A stretch of 64,000 bases of DNA from Ceratodon purpureus (GCA_014871385.1 CM026426.1:66312716-66376715); one strand, 5' to 3'; positions 25,315 to 38,654 are shown, counted from the first letter of the stretch. A program made the numbers and translations. The notes: generated by a model not told the origin, from the sequence alone.

Positions 25315-28300
25315 TTGGATAAGCTTGTACAGGGAGCGCCTACCGATCAGTTGACAGGCATGACGTCGTATCCACCGCGACCTCCATCTTTTAACCCGTG
25401 GACAGGACAACCATTATATACACCGAGCAGTGCCCCCTCAGCGGCAGCAACCGAACAGATGCAGTATCTATTCCATGGTTTCTCGCATCCACAGATGCAG
25501 GGCAACCAGGATCGGATGCAGGGGATGTCTCCTATCCCTCGGATGCTCAACCCAAACATGCTTAACATGGAATACTCTGCCGGGACCGGGGGGATGCCAC
25601 CCAGAGGGATATCGGCAACGAGCGATGCTCCTTACAACAGGCACCGTCCTTTGACGTCGGGCCAAATGTCGGGCTTGTTCGGACGAGAGAGAAGCTTTGC
25701 AGGCAGTGCCGGTCCAGGAAATGCTGCTAGCACCGAAGCATCTGACACAAGGCAGCAGCAGTATTTGTCGACTATGTCTCAAAACCCTGTTGCCCCCTTC
25801 TACGCACCAGAAAACATGCAGTGGCCCAACTGGGGGGCCCCCTCCCTGTTATCCCCATTCTCATTCCCAATGGGAAACGCACCACCGACCAATCCAGCAA
25901 CTAATACATCTGCCATTCAGAGGAGAACCCCGGAGCCCGCACCCACTACATCGCAACCTGAACAAGGTATTGCCCCCTACGTGGAGTCAAAGAAAACCGC
26001 ACAAAGAAAGTTGCAGAGACAAAAACAAAGGGCATTCAAGATTTTGTCCGCGCAGTGGCCCATGAAGATTGAAGGTACAGAGGAAGGTGAAATTCCACTG
26101 GAATTTAGGACTATGGTCCACACACAATTCAGGGCCTCCGCAAGGCGGTTCTTGAATCTTTCGACGATAAAATGGAGAGACCACCCGGACACGGACATTG
26201 AAGTACTCGTAGATGACCTGGATAGGCGATTCCAGTTTGACCCTCCCCTCAGAAAGGATTACATCCTAGAGTACATTGAGAGTTGGTTGCGTACAGCCCG
26301 GTACGTCTGGCGGAAACACTGGATTAGTACAGGCAGGGGAGAGAAGCACTCTCAATGTCCAATTCGGTACTACCCAGCGCTTGTTAAGTACTGGCGCACT
26401 AAAGAAGCCGACGAGGAAGCCAAGCTTTTGAAAGAAGAAAGGGCAGCTAAGCTGAAGGAAAGAGAGCTTAGGATCTCAAACGGAGGAGCCACCCAAGAAA
26501 CCTTAGCGGAATGGGATGTAAGTGCTGTACTCACCCTTGGGTTTTCCACGAAACGCATAGTCTGGTTTTGAACCGCACCTTCCCGAATAAATTAAAATTA
26601 CGGTTCTTGGCTAAGGGAATTTCCACCCATTCTAGTGCAACTAACTATTTCAACGTGCAGCCATTACTGGATGAAGACGACCAAGACATAGATTGGGAAG
26701 ACGAGGATCCGAGCGAGGACTCTGTACCAACAGACGATTTGGCAGGTTCAACGGCGATGAACAATCCTGACAGCAATGTAAGTAAACATCACAAACGTCC
26801 CGTACCCTGCTGCAGCTCTACTTGTATCGTGTAGAGTACATAGGGTGCCGTAGACTTTCATTGAACATATCGGGGGAATTCAATTTAAAGGAATTGTTGG
26901 GTCGGCCATAGCTGGGGTTGCATGGTTTACTCTACCCTAATGTAGAAGGTCGGAATGCTAAGGTGTTTACCGCGCATATGATTATAACAACGTCATGAAC
27001 AGGCTGCGCTTGCGTCGACGGTGGGTACCACAAGCACACCAGTGTCACGAGACAACGACACCTCGTACCAGGTGATCTTCCCTTTGTAATTTTCACGTCA
27101 TCGTTCTCCTCGATTGAATGTATTAGTCTTTAGATACCCTTCGCTAATTGCGTAGTCACAGATTCCTGAAAAAGGAAGTGCATGACCAATCCCCGAGAAA
27201 TGAAATCTGTGTGTCCTACTGACCTAGGCCATCAACGAAGACAATGGCACTCCCAGCCATGCGACGGCAGCCATCGTTAATAGGAAGAAAGGTGACTTGA
27301 CGGCCCGATCCATTATTCGAGACCTGGGAACAGTGACAAGCCAAGTTCTTGACATAGCAAAGTGGAGGGATGGGGTGGAGCACAATTTGGCAGCCGTGAA
27401 CAAAAAATTGGATTTGCTTATCGGAGTGATCATGCCAACCAGAGTCAATGGGGACGCCCGTGAAGGGGAACCAACCATTGCAACTACAACGCTCACTTCT
27501 AGTCCCCCAGCACTCACGGATAGCTACGATTGCGGGGACAAAATGACGCGAAATGATGGAGCTGTTGGCGGAGAATCCACATATGGTACACCTTCGGCCA
27601 TGTCAGAGGAGGTATGCCGTGTGTTTCGACAAGGTTACCCTCCAAGTAAGCGCAATTCGTTTAACCATAGACTCTCTATTCCTAAAATTGATCAGTTACA
27701 TGCCCAGTGAGAATCCCCTTCAAGTATGTTAGATGCTATTAGTGACATACGAAGTGTCTGACACCGTTGTCACTTGTACATGGTACCAGAGCCAAAGATG
27801 GACGTAACAGACGTAATCTGTCATGGAGAAGGAGGGCCTACATGTTTGCAGTCTCCGACACTTGGTCAAGGCGGAGCCCCTGTGTCTTCCCTGCAAGCTG
27901 CATTCGGATTAGCTGACAGTAGAGAGAACCTTAAATCGAAGAAGAGGCTTGTCCCCGCGAGTGAGATACGCTTTTCATATTCATCTTTGATCAAGGTTAT
28001 TTTAAAAAATATATATATAAAGTATGTGGAATCCCTCCCCGATGACTTGACCCATGGTAATTCCTAACAGAACTATGTATTGTATTGGAATGCAGCAGAC
28101 AGATTAGTAGCTCCAACAGAGACGCTGGCCAAGAAAACGAAGTTAACGCAGGCTAACCAAAAAGGGACGCTCAGGGCTTACGCTCAGGGGATTGCGAAAC
28201 CAGGGGATCTTCCTTCAACATCAGACTCGATCACTGTGACACGACCAACACGCGTTAGGAAGAGGCCTTCGAAGTATCTGGACTACGTTCCACCCACAGA

Positions 28301-28756
28301 AAACAAGCCTCGGGCAGAAGGGGTAAGCTTTTTGAAAACCATCTTCCGGCATGCTGGAACCCATTCAATCCATTCTTGAACTGACTAAGTACCTTGTTCC
28401 TCTGATCTCAGTGCGATCGACTAAAGCCAAACAAGGCAGTATGGGTGCTCCATCCTGACCACCAGAACAAGACAGTGGCACAAGGACGATGCGGTCCACA
28501 TTGGCGCACCAACAAGAAGAAGTCAGCCCCAAATGTCCCAAATACGAAGAGCATACAATGGGAGTTTGGAATGCAACAAGTGACGATTGAGCACGTCTAT
28601 CGAGAGTGGGCAAACATACAGGTCCTATATCCTGATAAACAGCGTGAAGGTATTGTGACATTATCAGATGCACTGAGGGGCGATTTTGCCGAGGATGCGA
28701 CTATTCTGTGGCAGTCTCGGTATCTCAACTACGTGGAGGTCAGCAAAGTCAACTAA
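25315..28756 (+). CDS. Intact seven-exon gene resembling the second plant CACTA protein (En/Spm Transposase_24-like)
   Basis: Exons 25315-26517, 26661-26777, 27003-27071, 27228-27611, 27792-27960, 28096-28322 and 28412-28756 join in phase through GT-AG introns to about 837 residues with no internal stop. Residues 1-220 are Pro/Gln/Met-rich and low complexity. Residues about 225-400 are basic and helical, with KWRDHPDTD, then LDRRFQFDPP and SWLRTARYVWRKHW, a layout like the plant Transposase_24 family that accompanies TNP2. The middle is acidic (WEDEDPSEDS), followed by a short coiled coil. The last exon has a compact domain with HPDHQNKTVAQGRCGPHWR. The start is set by the first ATG after an acceptor-like TAG. 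It runs opposite to TNP2, which is unusual for one element. Alternative: an unrelated DNA-binding gene. Confidence 0.55.
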
Positions 28757-30083
28757 GGAGAGAATTTCGACATAACACCCACGCACCATTGCTACTTTGA
28801 GTCAACCCAGTTGTAATGTTGGAAGACCGATTCTAACCTTCGGCTATACTGCTCACAGAGCTTTGAGGACTCCCAAGATATTAATGCAACATCTCTATGA
28901 AAAGCATTTGGAGGTCAGGTTTGGATTTATTAGCGTATATGTATAGTGGTGTGGTGTTGGGTAACTGTGTTGGAATTGCTTCCATACGACTGGACAAAAG
29001 TAGGGTCAGGCAAACCATGACGGAGATTCGAACGGGGTCAGGCTAACCATGAGGGGAGCATCATGTCCAAGACGCGCAAGGATTTAAACCGTTTCTTAAG
29101 CGTCCTCGAGCATTTCGTCACGTCGCCACCGGGTTCAACGACTCCACAGCTTACCAATCATGTCGGTGACACCCTCAGTACGTTATTGGGGGTGAGTGTG
29201 TGCTCCGGGGTAGATACTTGTTGAGCTTGCAAATGTAGCAGCATATGACATCGTGTTAGATGAGGACCGAAGTCAATGAGTGGAAGGCATTGCTGTTTTT
29301 ATGCTGCTCTTTTTAATAAGAAACCATGAAATCGAAGGCTTCAGATTTCAATGGTTGCGTGTTCTGGATACACTGTTGTCTGTATTGCATTTATTGGCTC
29401 GCACAAGTCTACCTCCTCATGCACACTATGACTTTCGACGACGAAAAGCACATTGAATGGACGATTTGTTAATCCCACAATCTGCGCAGCATTGTAAATT
29501 CTACGAATTTGATCCGGATTCGAAAATTGCCCCACCGTAAACACGATATTTACCCACGAATTGACATATGTCTCTATTGGACCACGTGTAAGGCAATCAT
29601 TGCCTTATTTATCACCACATTCAAGGTCCCGTCCGTTTTACCCACCCGACTATCGCACCTCCTCCGCGAATTGGATGCTACAACGAGGCAACAAATCCAA
29701 CGGAGAACAGAGTCCCGTATCAATTACCACAGGCATCGAAGTGGGGGTAAGTCTCCAAAATCAGCTCACCCGCTCATTAGCCACGTCGGAATCCAGAAGT
29801 CCATGTCAGCCCAGAACAAACCCACATCACACATCACGGAACCCCGAGTACCTGCAAGCCGATCGATTTCGCGAATTCCACCGTGGCCAGTCCTTGTCCT
29901 ATGTGACTTCGAGCACTCAGAATTCTGCGGAGAGCACACTCCACCGTCTGAGGCTTCGAAGCGTGAAAGAACTGACGCCAAGGCGCACTTTTTGCCATTT
30001 CAGGCCGTGAGGAATGTCACACAAACATGCAGTGATTACCTTATTGTAGCAAAGGGTACCATTCAGTTATTCCGAATTATTAA
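28757..30083. other. Spacer without supported gene
   Basis: A near-repeat of GGGTCAGGC-AACCATGA occurs at about 29.00 and 29.04 kb. Two plus-strand frames between 29.5 and 30.2 kb overlap each other, have no domain and are probably chance. Confidence 0.3.
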
Positions 30084-30116
30084 TGGATGCACCCCGTTGA
30101 GATTGGGGTGCATCCA
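30084..30116. other. Perfect 12-bp stem with 9-base loop
   Basis: TGGATGCACCCC at 30084-30095 is answered by GGGGTGCATCCA at 30105-30116. So long a perfect stem in single-copy surroundings is unlikely by chance. It lies about 300 bases before the fossil Copia element. No Helitron-type CTRR end follows it, and no transcript end signal is visible. Confidence 0.45.
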
Positions 30117-30958
30117 CGATTCTTTATCTTCCTTGCCATTTTCGAGAGTGAACGGCTCCTACAGCCAATGTCAGGTCACGTCGTATGCAACATTCCTCGC
30201 TCACAACGTCCCCGCATTGAGGATTGACGTTGACGTTTTCTTCTGAGGATCACTGTGAGCGCCGTTGTTTTTTGTTCCCAACCAACAGGCTTCTCATGAG
30301 GGCAGTCAATGCAGTCATGTCCCGCCAGAGGTGCTCACTTTCCTCCAACTTTTTTGACATCATTATTTTTGATATTTCCGCCCTGTCTTAAAAGAAAATT
30401 ATATTCATTGAGGCTGGCTGAAGGAAAGACTCTAGATTCCCACTTACTTAACTAGCTAGTTTACTTCAAGATGAGGACTTAGTAGACCAAATGCTAAGAA
30501 GTTTACCTCGAAGCTGGGCTACATTTAAGGCAATTTAGAAAAGTAGGGAGAGGAGTCCCACTTTATGCAAGGCCTTATGCTACATGAGGAGAGTTCTAGA
30601 CTTTCTGACAGACAACAGGAATCAGAAGAGATCCTGTACTTGCAAAAGACGGACCAATCTCAACGGACTTCCAACTTCCGCGACAATCGAGGCAGGATTG
30701 GTAGACGCAACCGTAGTTACGGTCGCATCTCTTATCCACCTCGCACCATCAGAAGATGCGGCAAGCAAGGTCACATCGAACAAGATTGTGAGGTCACCAA
30801 AGTCAAAAGACAGATTAAGGACTTACAAATTTAGCTCTCCAACTTGAAGACAAAAGAGAGCATTTACGCTACAATCGAAGCCTTACCTGACAACAAATCC
30901 GACTTCGAAGATACTGAAGCCTCCCTCAGCGCTTGCATGTCGGCTTTTTAACTAACAC

Positions 30959-31694
30959 GGTGTAAGCATGGTAAAGTGGACCAAAAAAGTGCTTAACTAT
31001 TTGTCAGTTTCAGCCCTTTTGCAAAAATTGCACAAAAGTGACGGAAAGATGTAATTGAAGTCAATTTTTTTTGCTAATATGGATTCTCAACTTGTTTTTC
31101 TACAACTTGGAAATGTTTCGTGCAAAGTAGACACTTTAAAGTTATTGTATGAAGGCTTTAAATCCAAGCAAAGTGAATGCAGTTGTTTGGAAAAGTGAAC
31201 ATAACGGTTTAGGGTTTTGTCCTAAATCACTTTTAATTTTGCGGTGCCCTCTGTATATTTAAGAGGTATTCTAAAATAGTCGATACATATACTCATTAAT
31301 TGGTTTAGCGTTCCAAAAGTACCGCAAGAATGTTATTTAAGGAGGTCACTTCCGCGGTACTTTTTGTCACTTTTTTTTCACCGAACATTGTTTTTTAAAT
31401 TGAAGAAAACATCCTCTAAAGACAACAAAGGGCACCAAATGAAGAAATCAAGAGTTTGGAAAGTTCATTTTCATGATTTACAACTAGTGGTCAAACTTAG
31501 TTTCAATTCAGGATGTTTTTTGTATGAAGATGTGTGTAAGATACCTTGCGACACCCTCAAAAGTGACTAAAATGCTCAAAAAGTACACCAAAATGCTCAA
31601 AATCAGCTTTGAGCTTTAAAAAACAGCACACTTCATATTCACTTGTTAGTGGTCACATGTTGCACTTTGTGGTCCACTTTATTGTGCTTACACC
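30959..31694. mobile_element. Non-autonomous DNA element inserted in the Copia fossil
   Basis: GGTGTAAGCATGGTAAAGTG at 30959 onward is mirrored at the other end (31660-31694), where the inverted copy reads GGTGTAAGCACAATAAAGTG. The match continues with GGACCA and a few more bases, about 33 bp in all with few mismatches. The 736 bases between are AT-rich and non-coding and separate the Copia gag region from its protease, which dates this insertion after the Copia insertion. No clear target duplication is seen. Confidence 0.7.
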
Positions 31695-32483
31695 CAACAA
31701 GGAACCGTGGCAAGCACCAGCTCACATGTCACTGGGAGTACCAAGTTCATTTCCGATGTCACTAAGTCTTCAATCTCTACTATTTGTACAAATGCAGGAG
31801 AAGTACTCCCAGTTAGTCACAAAAGAAATGTTAAATTTTCAGCATATGGAGTGAAAACAGTCACGGACGTTCTTTATTTTCCTGGAATGCGAACTAACTT
31901 ACTCTCAGTAGGACAATTTGCAAATCTAGGGCATACTATAGTATTCAATTCCAACAACTACCGGATAATTGACATCCAAAAACCAACTAGAATATGCCGA
32001 CAGGCAGGTTGAGACCCTCGCACAAAACTATATTGGCTGCTAGCAAAACCTATCCCTACTCAATCTTTAGTCAACACAGTCCCTCATTCACAGAAAGCAT
32101 CAATAGAAATTAGAGATCTATGGCATCAAAATTGGCTCACATCAATAGCCAAAGCCTATATCACCTGACACAGAGGAATCTATTTAATGGTATAGCAAAT
32201 CTCCCATACCTCAAGCGGCACTCTGACAGCTGCGTTCTTGGAAAATCTCACCGTTAAGCATTTCCAAAGGTGAGGTCAACTTTCACCACACAACCACTCT
32301 ATGTCATTCATAGCAACTCCTGTGGACTCTTATCAACAACAACACGCACAAATTATAAGTACATATTAACATTCATTGATGATTTCTCAAGAAAATCTTA
32401 GATATACTTTCTAGCTTCAAACCCTATCCTACTTTATACAATTCAGGAAACTAGTAGAAAATCTAAGGTCTTCGTACAAACGG

Positions 32484-32486
32484 GGG

Positions 32487-32510
<24 letters not shown>
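32484..32510 (+). repeat. Poly(G) tract, about 27 bases
   Basis: An uninterrupted run of G inside the fossil Copia element, one of several very long G or C runs in the window. Confidence 0.9.
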
Positions 32511-32517
<7 letters not shown>

Positions 32518-34499
32518 ACACATTGACAGAATTTGATCAATTCTGCATGACAAATGGAATACATCATCAGCTCACCTCACGGTACTCACCACAACAAAAT
32601 AGAGTTGCCAAAAGGCGATACTGTTATCTTTTGGAAGGAATCAAGAGTGTTGCTTAGGGGACTCGAATTCCACAATCTCTCTCAGATGAGGTCGCAAAGA
32701 CTGTAAACTACATTCAGAACCGGCTTCCTTGTCGGGCTCTTGACTTGCCGACACCAGAAGAAAGGTTCAGAAGTCAAAAGCCTTACTTATTTCACCTCAG
32801 AGTCATAGAATGTGTAGCTTTCTGTTACATACCACAAGAAAAGCGATCCAAACTGGACCCCAAAGCCATTCCTACCTTACTATTAGGTTAAGACAAAAAA
32901 TCTAAAGCCTAGACATGCTACAACCCTCAGTCAAGAAAAATTGTTATCAGTTGTGATGTTGTCTTCGATAAAGAAAACTTCACAATTAAAAATATCCCAT
33001 CTCAACCTAGTCTACAAAAGTTATATCTATTAAAAGAAAAAACGACTAATTTAAGTCTACCCAATCCCACTTCTAGCTCAACCAACTCAGAACCCAGGTT
33101 ACTTCATATCATAGAGTCAGCTTCCCCATCGACCGCTCCTCAACTCTATTGTCGTCAACCTGCAGACCAACCAGTCGCCAATTTAGAATCACAAGAAGTT
33201 GCTATCATACCACCTTGTCGCAGCTTTAGGTCTAGGGCTCCAAGTATCAAACTCCGAGATTACTATGTTTACTTTACAGACACCTCCCCAGACTGTCTCC
33301 CTGTATCCACCTTAGTGTTAGCCGACTGCCTTACACCTTCACTCCCTCATCCAAACCCAGAGCCCACCTTCAGAGACGCAATTCGAGATCCATAGTGGAA
33401 ACATGCAATGCAAGAGAAGATGAACATCATAAATCAAAATAACATGTGGCAACTAGAATCCTTACCTGACGGAGTCAACCAATTACATATCGTTGGGTTT
33501 TTTGTACAAAACAAGGCCTCGACAAAAATTCATTAATCTACAAAGCAAGGCTGGTGGCCCGCGGCTTTGAGCAACAACCAGGCATTGATTATGATGAGAC
33601 TTTTGCGCCCATAATTAAATGGGTGACAATACCTACCTCAATTGCCTTGGCCGCCACCCATCACTAGGACATCCATCACATGGATGTCTGTACCGCCTTT
33701 CTTCATGGCGTTTTGAAAGAACAAGTTGCATGAGGCAGCCTCCGGGATTCGAAGTCAAAGGTCAGGAGGACAAGGTGTGTAAGCTTCTCCGCACGCTTTT
33801 TGGCTTGAAGTAGTCACCACGCGCTCAGTATGATCGCATCGACAATTCCCTACGCGATATTGGCCCCAAAAGGAGCTATTTTGATCCTAATCTATACTAC
33901 TTGCATCAAAGTAACAACATACTATTTGTAATGTTGTACGTTGATCTATTCATTACAGGTAGCTATCCAAATCTAATCACCAAGATCAAACTCTATCTAC
34001 GCAAGACATTTGATATGACTGATCTCGGACAAATCACTAAGTACCTCCGAGTTATGTTCGAATATATACCTCATGGAATATTTCTGCACTAGCGCAACTA
34101 TGCTTCCAGCATCTTTGCCGAATTTCTCCCAATTGAACTCCAACTTGCAAAGGTGCCACTTCTAGCAAGTCAGCTTCTTAAATCTATAACAAGTACTCCA
34201 AGCATAGAATCTACTCACTATTCTAAACTAGTCGGTAAACTTATCTTTCTCACTATCTCTAGGCCAAACATCTCCTTTGCGGTCAACCGCATTGCCTCAT
34301 ACATGTCGAAACCACAGAGAGCTCACCTAGATTCCGCCTTTCATATTCTACGTTACCAAAAGGGAACCATAGATTACGGTATTCTCTAACAATAGATTTC
34401 TTAGGTTTTTTGCATTATGAATTTTAGGGGTTTTAGTGCATGTCAAAGAGTTTTAAGTTAGCTAATTGATGAAAGCTACGAGAGGCCCTACTTGAAAGG

Positions 34500-35070
34500 T
34501 AGAAATTAGATCCTAACATGTTAAGTACGTTGTTGCCTCGGGTGCGGGTCCGCTTCGGGTACCCCGCCACGGACATCAGTACAGAACAACGCACACCACG
34601 ATTACACCACGATTAGGTTTGTTGTGAACCCCGCCATGGCGTGTTATGTCTGTCGCCGGACTCCGCCATGGCGGGAAGCAGCGTGCTTGCGTGGACATCC
34701 CCGCCCATCCAATTTGATCCCCACCAAATTTGTGTACAAATTTCTTTTCAGCATCTTCAGTCCTTCATCTTTCTCGAGTTCCGTGCCACGTTCAGTTCCG
34801 TGCAGACTTCAATTTTTGCGGTAAGGGTTTCTTGTTCCTTCTATTTTCTTGTATCTTCTATTTACTTGTTCCCTCTGCTTCGATGTCGTAGGATAGATGT
34901 CGTGATGCAGGATTTGATATTGGGTTGTTGATGTTGCTCTGTGTTTTCGATGTACCTTGCTCTTTGTCCCTTTTGCATTGCCGTAGATTATTCTTGATGT
35001 AGCTCTGTGCGGGCTTTGTAGACATAGGGAAGATGTTTCTGCTCAATTTTTCTTTGGGTTCTTCATGTAG
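34500..35070 (+). promoter_or_regulatory. Likely promoter, 5' UTR and first intron of the RING gene
   Basis: A GC-richer stretch contains the palindrome CGCCATGGCG twice (34628 and 34665 regions) and a direct repeat of ACACCACGATTA near 34.6 kb. A GTAAGG donor at about 34818 and a CATGTAG acceptor directly before the ATG at 35071 define a 5' leader intron of about 250 bases, a common plant arrangement. No TATA box is obvious. Confidence 0.35.
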
Positions 35071-37139
35071 ATGGAGGGTTCCAAAACCGTACCGAAATCT
35101 TTGAGCAAGGATCCTCTCTTCATCAAGTTCTCAGCCATTCTGCCCTCGTCTGGTGCTATAGTAGATGAAATCCGCGAGGAAATTCCTGAGTCTCTAGTTT
35201 CTTCTTACTTCGGACCGAAAGCGAGCAAATCTGGCTGGAAGTATGCTCGCCACTCAAAACCGGACGAAGCTGCTGCCATATTTGATCTGTGGACGAAAGT
35301 GTATGACGATGTTCATATGCCGAACAAAGAAATAACGCTCCACTTTGCAAGGGGCCTTATCTTGCAACAAACTTAGCCCGTGAATTGGACTGAGTTTGCT
35401 GCAAGGAGGCAGAGGTATAGGGAGCGTCAAAGAGAGTCGAAGAAGACTGGTATTGTGAAGGTAGAGAAGAGCAGTGTGAATCTTGGAGGGGTCTAGGTGC
35501 TAGGCAAGAAGAGGTTCCAGGTTCCCTTACTTACAGTTGAGGCGCCGTTGCCATCTGTTCTCAAGCTCACTCTCAAAGAAGAGCTGGAGGAGGACTGTAC
35601 GATGGGCAAGAGGGTTGGGCCAGCAAAGGGGAAAGGGTTCAAGAAGACCGATGATGGTGCTCCTCGTTGGGAGACAAGTGAATTGCAGGCCATATCTGTT
35701 GTCATTGAAAGGACAGAAAGCTTGTTCGAAGGGTGTCGTGTAGAGTTGAAAGAAAGTTCGGTGGAAGTTGAGAGATTAGAAGGTCAGTCTAGGAGGGCCG
35801 CCATCAATCTGTCTGATAGGGTTGTCATGTTAGAGGATCATGAGCGGGAGGTTGCGGGATTTTTAGAGCAAAATACACGCCTTTAGAGCACAATTCAAGA
35901 GACTGAGTCGCAGTTGAGTATACAAGGTGGTAGTGAAGTCCTGAATTCATCCCTTGTAAGCAGCAAGTTGCAGGTCGATGATGTTTCCCTTTCAATGGCC
36001 TTCGCGGCAAAAGCATCTGCCCACTGTCGAGCAATTGTTCTTGGGAGTCGGGTGGATCTTGCATCAGTTGAGGGGCAACTGCGTGAGAGTCTTGAGAGGC
36101 ATGAGAATGTTCGAAGTAGACTTTCAGGACTGGAACGTCTTCTTGTCAGCATGCATGACCAGTCAAAGAAGATGAACGAAGGCACTGGATATGCCTTCTT
36201 CCCAAGACCGATTGCAAATAATCCAGAGAGCCCCTTGTCTACTGTTCATATCATGAATGCGTGTCCTGTCTGCGGCTATTGGTACCTCGCTAACAACTTT
36301 GTTCCTTTGAGTTGTGGGCATACATATCATGTTTTCTGCTTGGCTCAACACGCAAGGACATCCTCCCTGTGCTGCTTTCAGGGATGTGATCAAGAATTCT
36401 CCCCTGGCAGCATTTGCTCAATCGGGATACGGATTTCCCAACCCATTACCAACCTCCCGAGTGAGGTCAAGATCGAGGGCGCAAAGGCGGGCCAGGGCAG
36501 AGAGTTCAAGATCCATGGTGAGCACTCGCCCCTCCCGATGTTCTTGTAAATGATGTGCTGTTCTCCAAATTTTGCTTGTTTCTTTCAACTGTTTAGTTTT
36601 GTTTCTAACTTGATTGGGTTGGTGAGTGAGCATAGTTTTTGACTTGCTATAAATCAGGGTTTGGATTAGAATGGGGTTTTGGAGTTTTTAGCAGTTGAGA
36701 AGTGGAAGTGAGAAGTTCCATCTTTCGAGGTTGAGAGAGTTTGTAATCAGTATCAAATTAGTGAACGTGAGGATTGGTTGCTCTTTTTTTTTCCTTCAAT
36801 TTTGAGGAATTTTTTGTTTCGAGATTGGCTATGTGGATCTTGGCAGTTGAAGTGACGAGCTCCGGGGTTGTCTTGGTTCTTTTCTTTCGGAATTTGATCT
36901 TATTGGGAGTAGCTTAGCTGGGAAAGTGGTAGTTGGGGGGTGGGTAAGTTGTGGAATCGCTGGCAACTTTTAGTGTGTTTTTCTTTTAATTAATTCTGAA
37001 GGCTTTTAGAGGAGTCGATGTGTTAGGTGATTAATTTTTGGGAGGAAAGATGGTTGAGGTTGTTCTGAGTGATAATTGTTTTCTGTACTTTGTTGATTCC
37101 GAGAGTCCTTTGTTGAGTCTGTGTCGAGTATTCATTTCC

Positions 37140-37860
37140 TCTTCATAGCTTCAAGAGTCTGTGTTGAGTCTGTGTGAAGCGACTTCAAGTCCGGAGGTGC
37201 CTTTCTTTCTGTACTTAATATGTCTTAGAGTCGACCGCCTCCTTTTCTTTCACCGTTGTCCTGCTCACTCTTTCAAAGTCCATTTTGGAACGCTTAAAGT
37301 CCGGTCATTGAAAGTCCTTTACTAGTTTTGTTTCATCCATTACTTAGAAGACAAATTCCTTTCCGAGTTTAGGTGCATAGCTCGAGTCCGTTCCTTTAGT
37401 TTCAGAGTCTGTTCCTTTTGTTTGAGGTTATGTTCCTTGAGATTTTGAGTCTGTAATTGGGCATTCTAAGTCCGTTCCTGGCCGAGGCAAAGATTAAGAC
37501 ATCTCTTCCTTTATTAATAGAGTCCGTTCCTTCTGATTAGAAGAGAGTCAATTCTTTTATTTATAGAGTCCGTTCCTTCTGATTAGAAGAGAGTCTGTTC
37601 CTTTATTAATAGAGTCCGTTCCTTCTAATTAGAAGAGAGCCTGTTCCTTTAGTTTCAGACTCCGTTCCTTTAGTTTTAGATTCTGTTCCTGAAGATTCAC
37701 GGTCTAGGATTTAGAGTCCGTTCCTTGTCATGTAAAGATTAAGAATCTCGTCATACAGTGATAGAGTCCGTTTAGGGTCAAGAGATTGAGGAAACGATCC
37801 TTTAGGAATACAGTCCGTTCCTTCTCATATTGGGGTTTGGGATTCACTTTCTCCTGAGTT
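37140..37860 (+). repeat. GTTCC-rich degenerate tandem repeat inside an intron
   Basis: Words of the type AGAGTCCGTTCCTTT recur more than twelve times. Some units are longer and nearly identical (GAGTCCGTTCCTTCTGATTA, then GAAGAGAGTC, twice around 37.53-37.65 kb). The array lies wholly in the 1.4-kb intron of the RING gene. The same words occur in the sense direction of an intron of the transposase gene at 46.4-47.0 kb. Confidence 0.7.
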
Positions 37861-38654
37861 TCAAATTCTGTTCCTTGGGCTGAGATTGAGAATCCGTTCT
37901 TGTGGTCCTTGCAGAAACAGGATCAGAGCTCCGAGGTCCGGAGATTCCCAGACCAGCATTGCTCTTTGGCTGTGTAACGCCAAGCACTTCAGTATCCACC
38001 GCCCAAGATTCTGAGCCCTCCAGCGAGTCTTTTAAGAGGACGGAGGAGAATACGACCCATATATCAGCGACAACAAGATCCCCACAGCCAGAACATGTCA
38101 CTAATCTCGGAAAAAGTGGTAGTTGTGGTGCACATTCATTTTCGGGGCTGGAGCGGGCACCACAAGCCGGCTTCAATCAGTCGCACTCTAGTGTAAGCAA
38201 CGACATTTCGGGGAAGACACATGCGGCAGATGAAACTACAGGCAAACTTTGCACCTTGTGCAAGACCAAAGCACCGTCACTGTCACTCACGGTAAGCCAG
38301 CTTGTACATTTTTCTTTTTCTATATCTCATAGGGTTTATCCACTAGTTCAGTTAGAAATATGTTGTTTTAAAGTTGTAGATGTAATGTAATCATTTTAAA
38401 GTTTTGGATGTGCGAATGTTTTGAACAGGCATGTGGACACGATAATTTCTGCTTTAAGTGCATCTCCGGTTTGGAGAATTGCTCGATATACACAACGAAG
38501 ATTGGAGGATAAGTTGTGACGTCACATAAATCCAACCCATCGCTCTTTCCACCTGCTGAGGCTGTAGTAGATCATGCAGACGCCAATGAAAGCGACGACG
38601 ACGACAATCCAGCACGACTTGTGGAATGGTGCGATGACGATTTGTTCTCTCAGG

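Larger units (their letters stand above)
30400..34390 (+). mobile_element. Fossil Ty1/Copia retrotransposon
   Basis: Copia parts lie in the usual order on the plus strand: a gag piece with a zinc knuckle (about 30.4-30.9 kb), protease/integrase pieces (31.7-32.9 kb), reverse transcriptase with ARLVARGF (33.5-34.1 kb) and RNase H at the end (to about 34.39 kb). The element is broken in many places (more than ten breaks), looks old, and I could not see matching LTRs at its ends. A DNA element is inserted between gag and protease. Confidence 0.85.

Noticed and set aside
29509-30246. 245-codon plus-strand frame
   Set aside because: A second long frame overlaps it, there is no domain, composition is unremarkable and splice signals are lacking.
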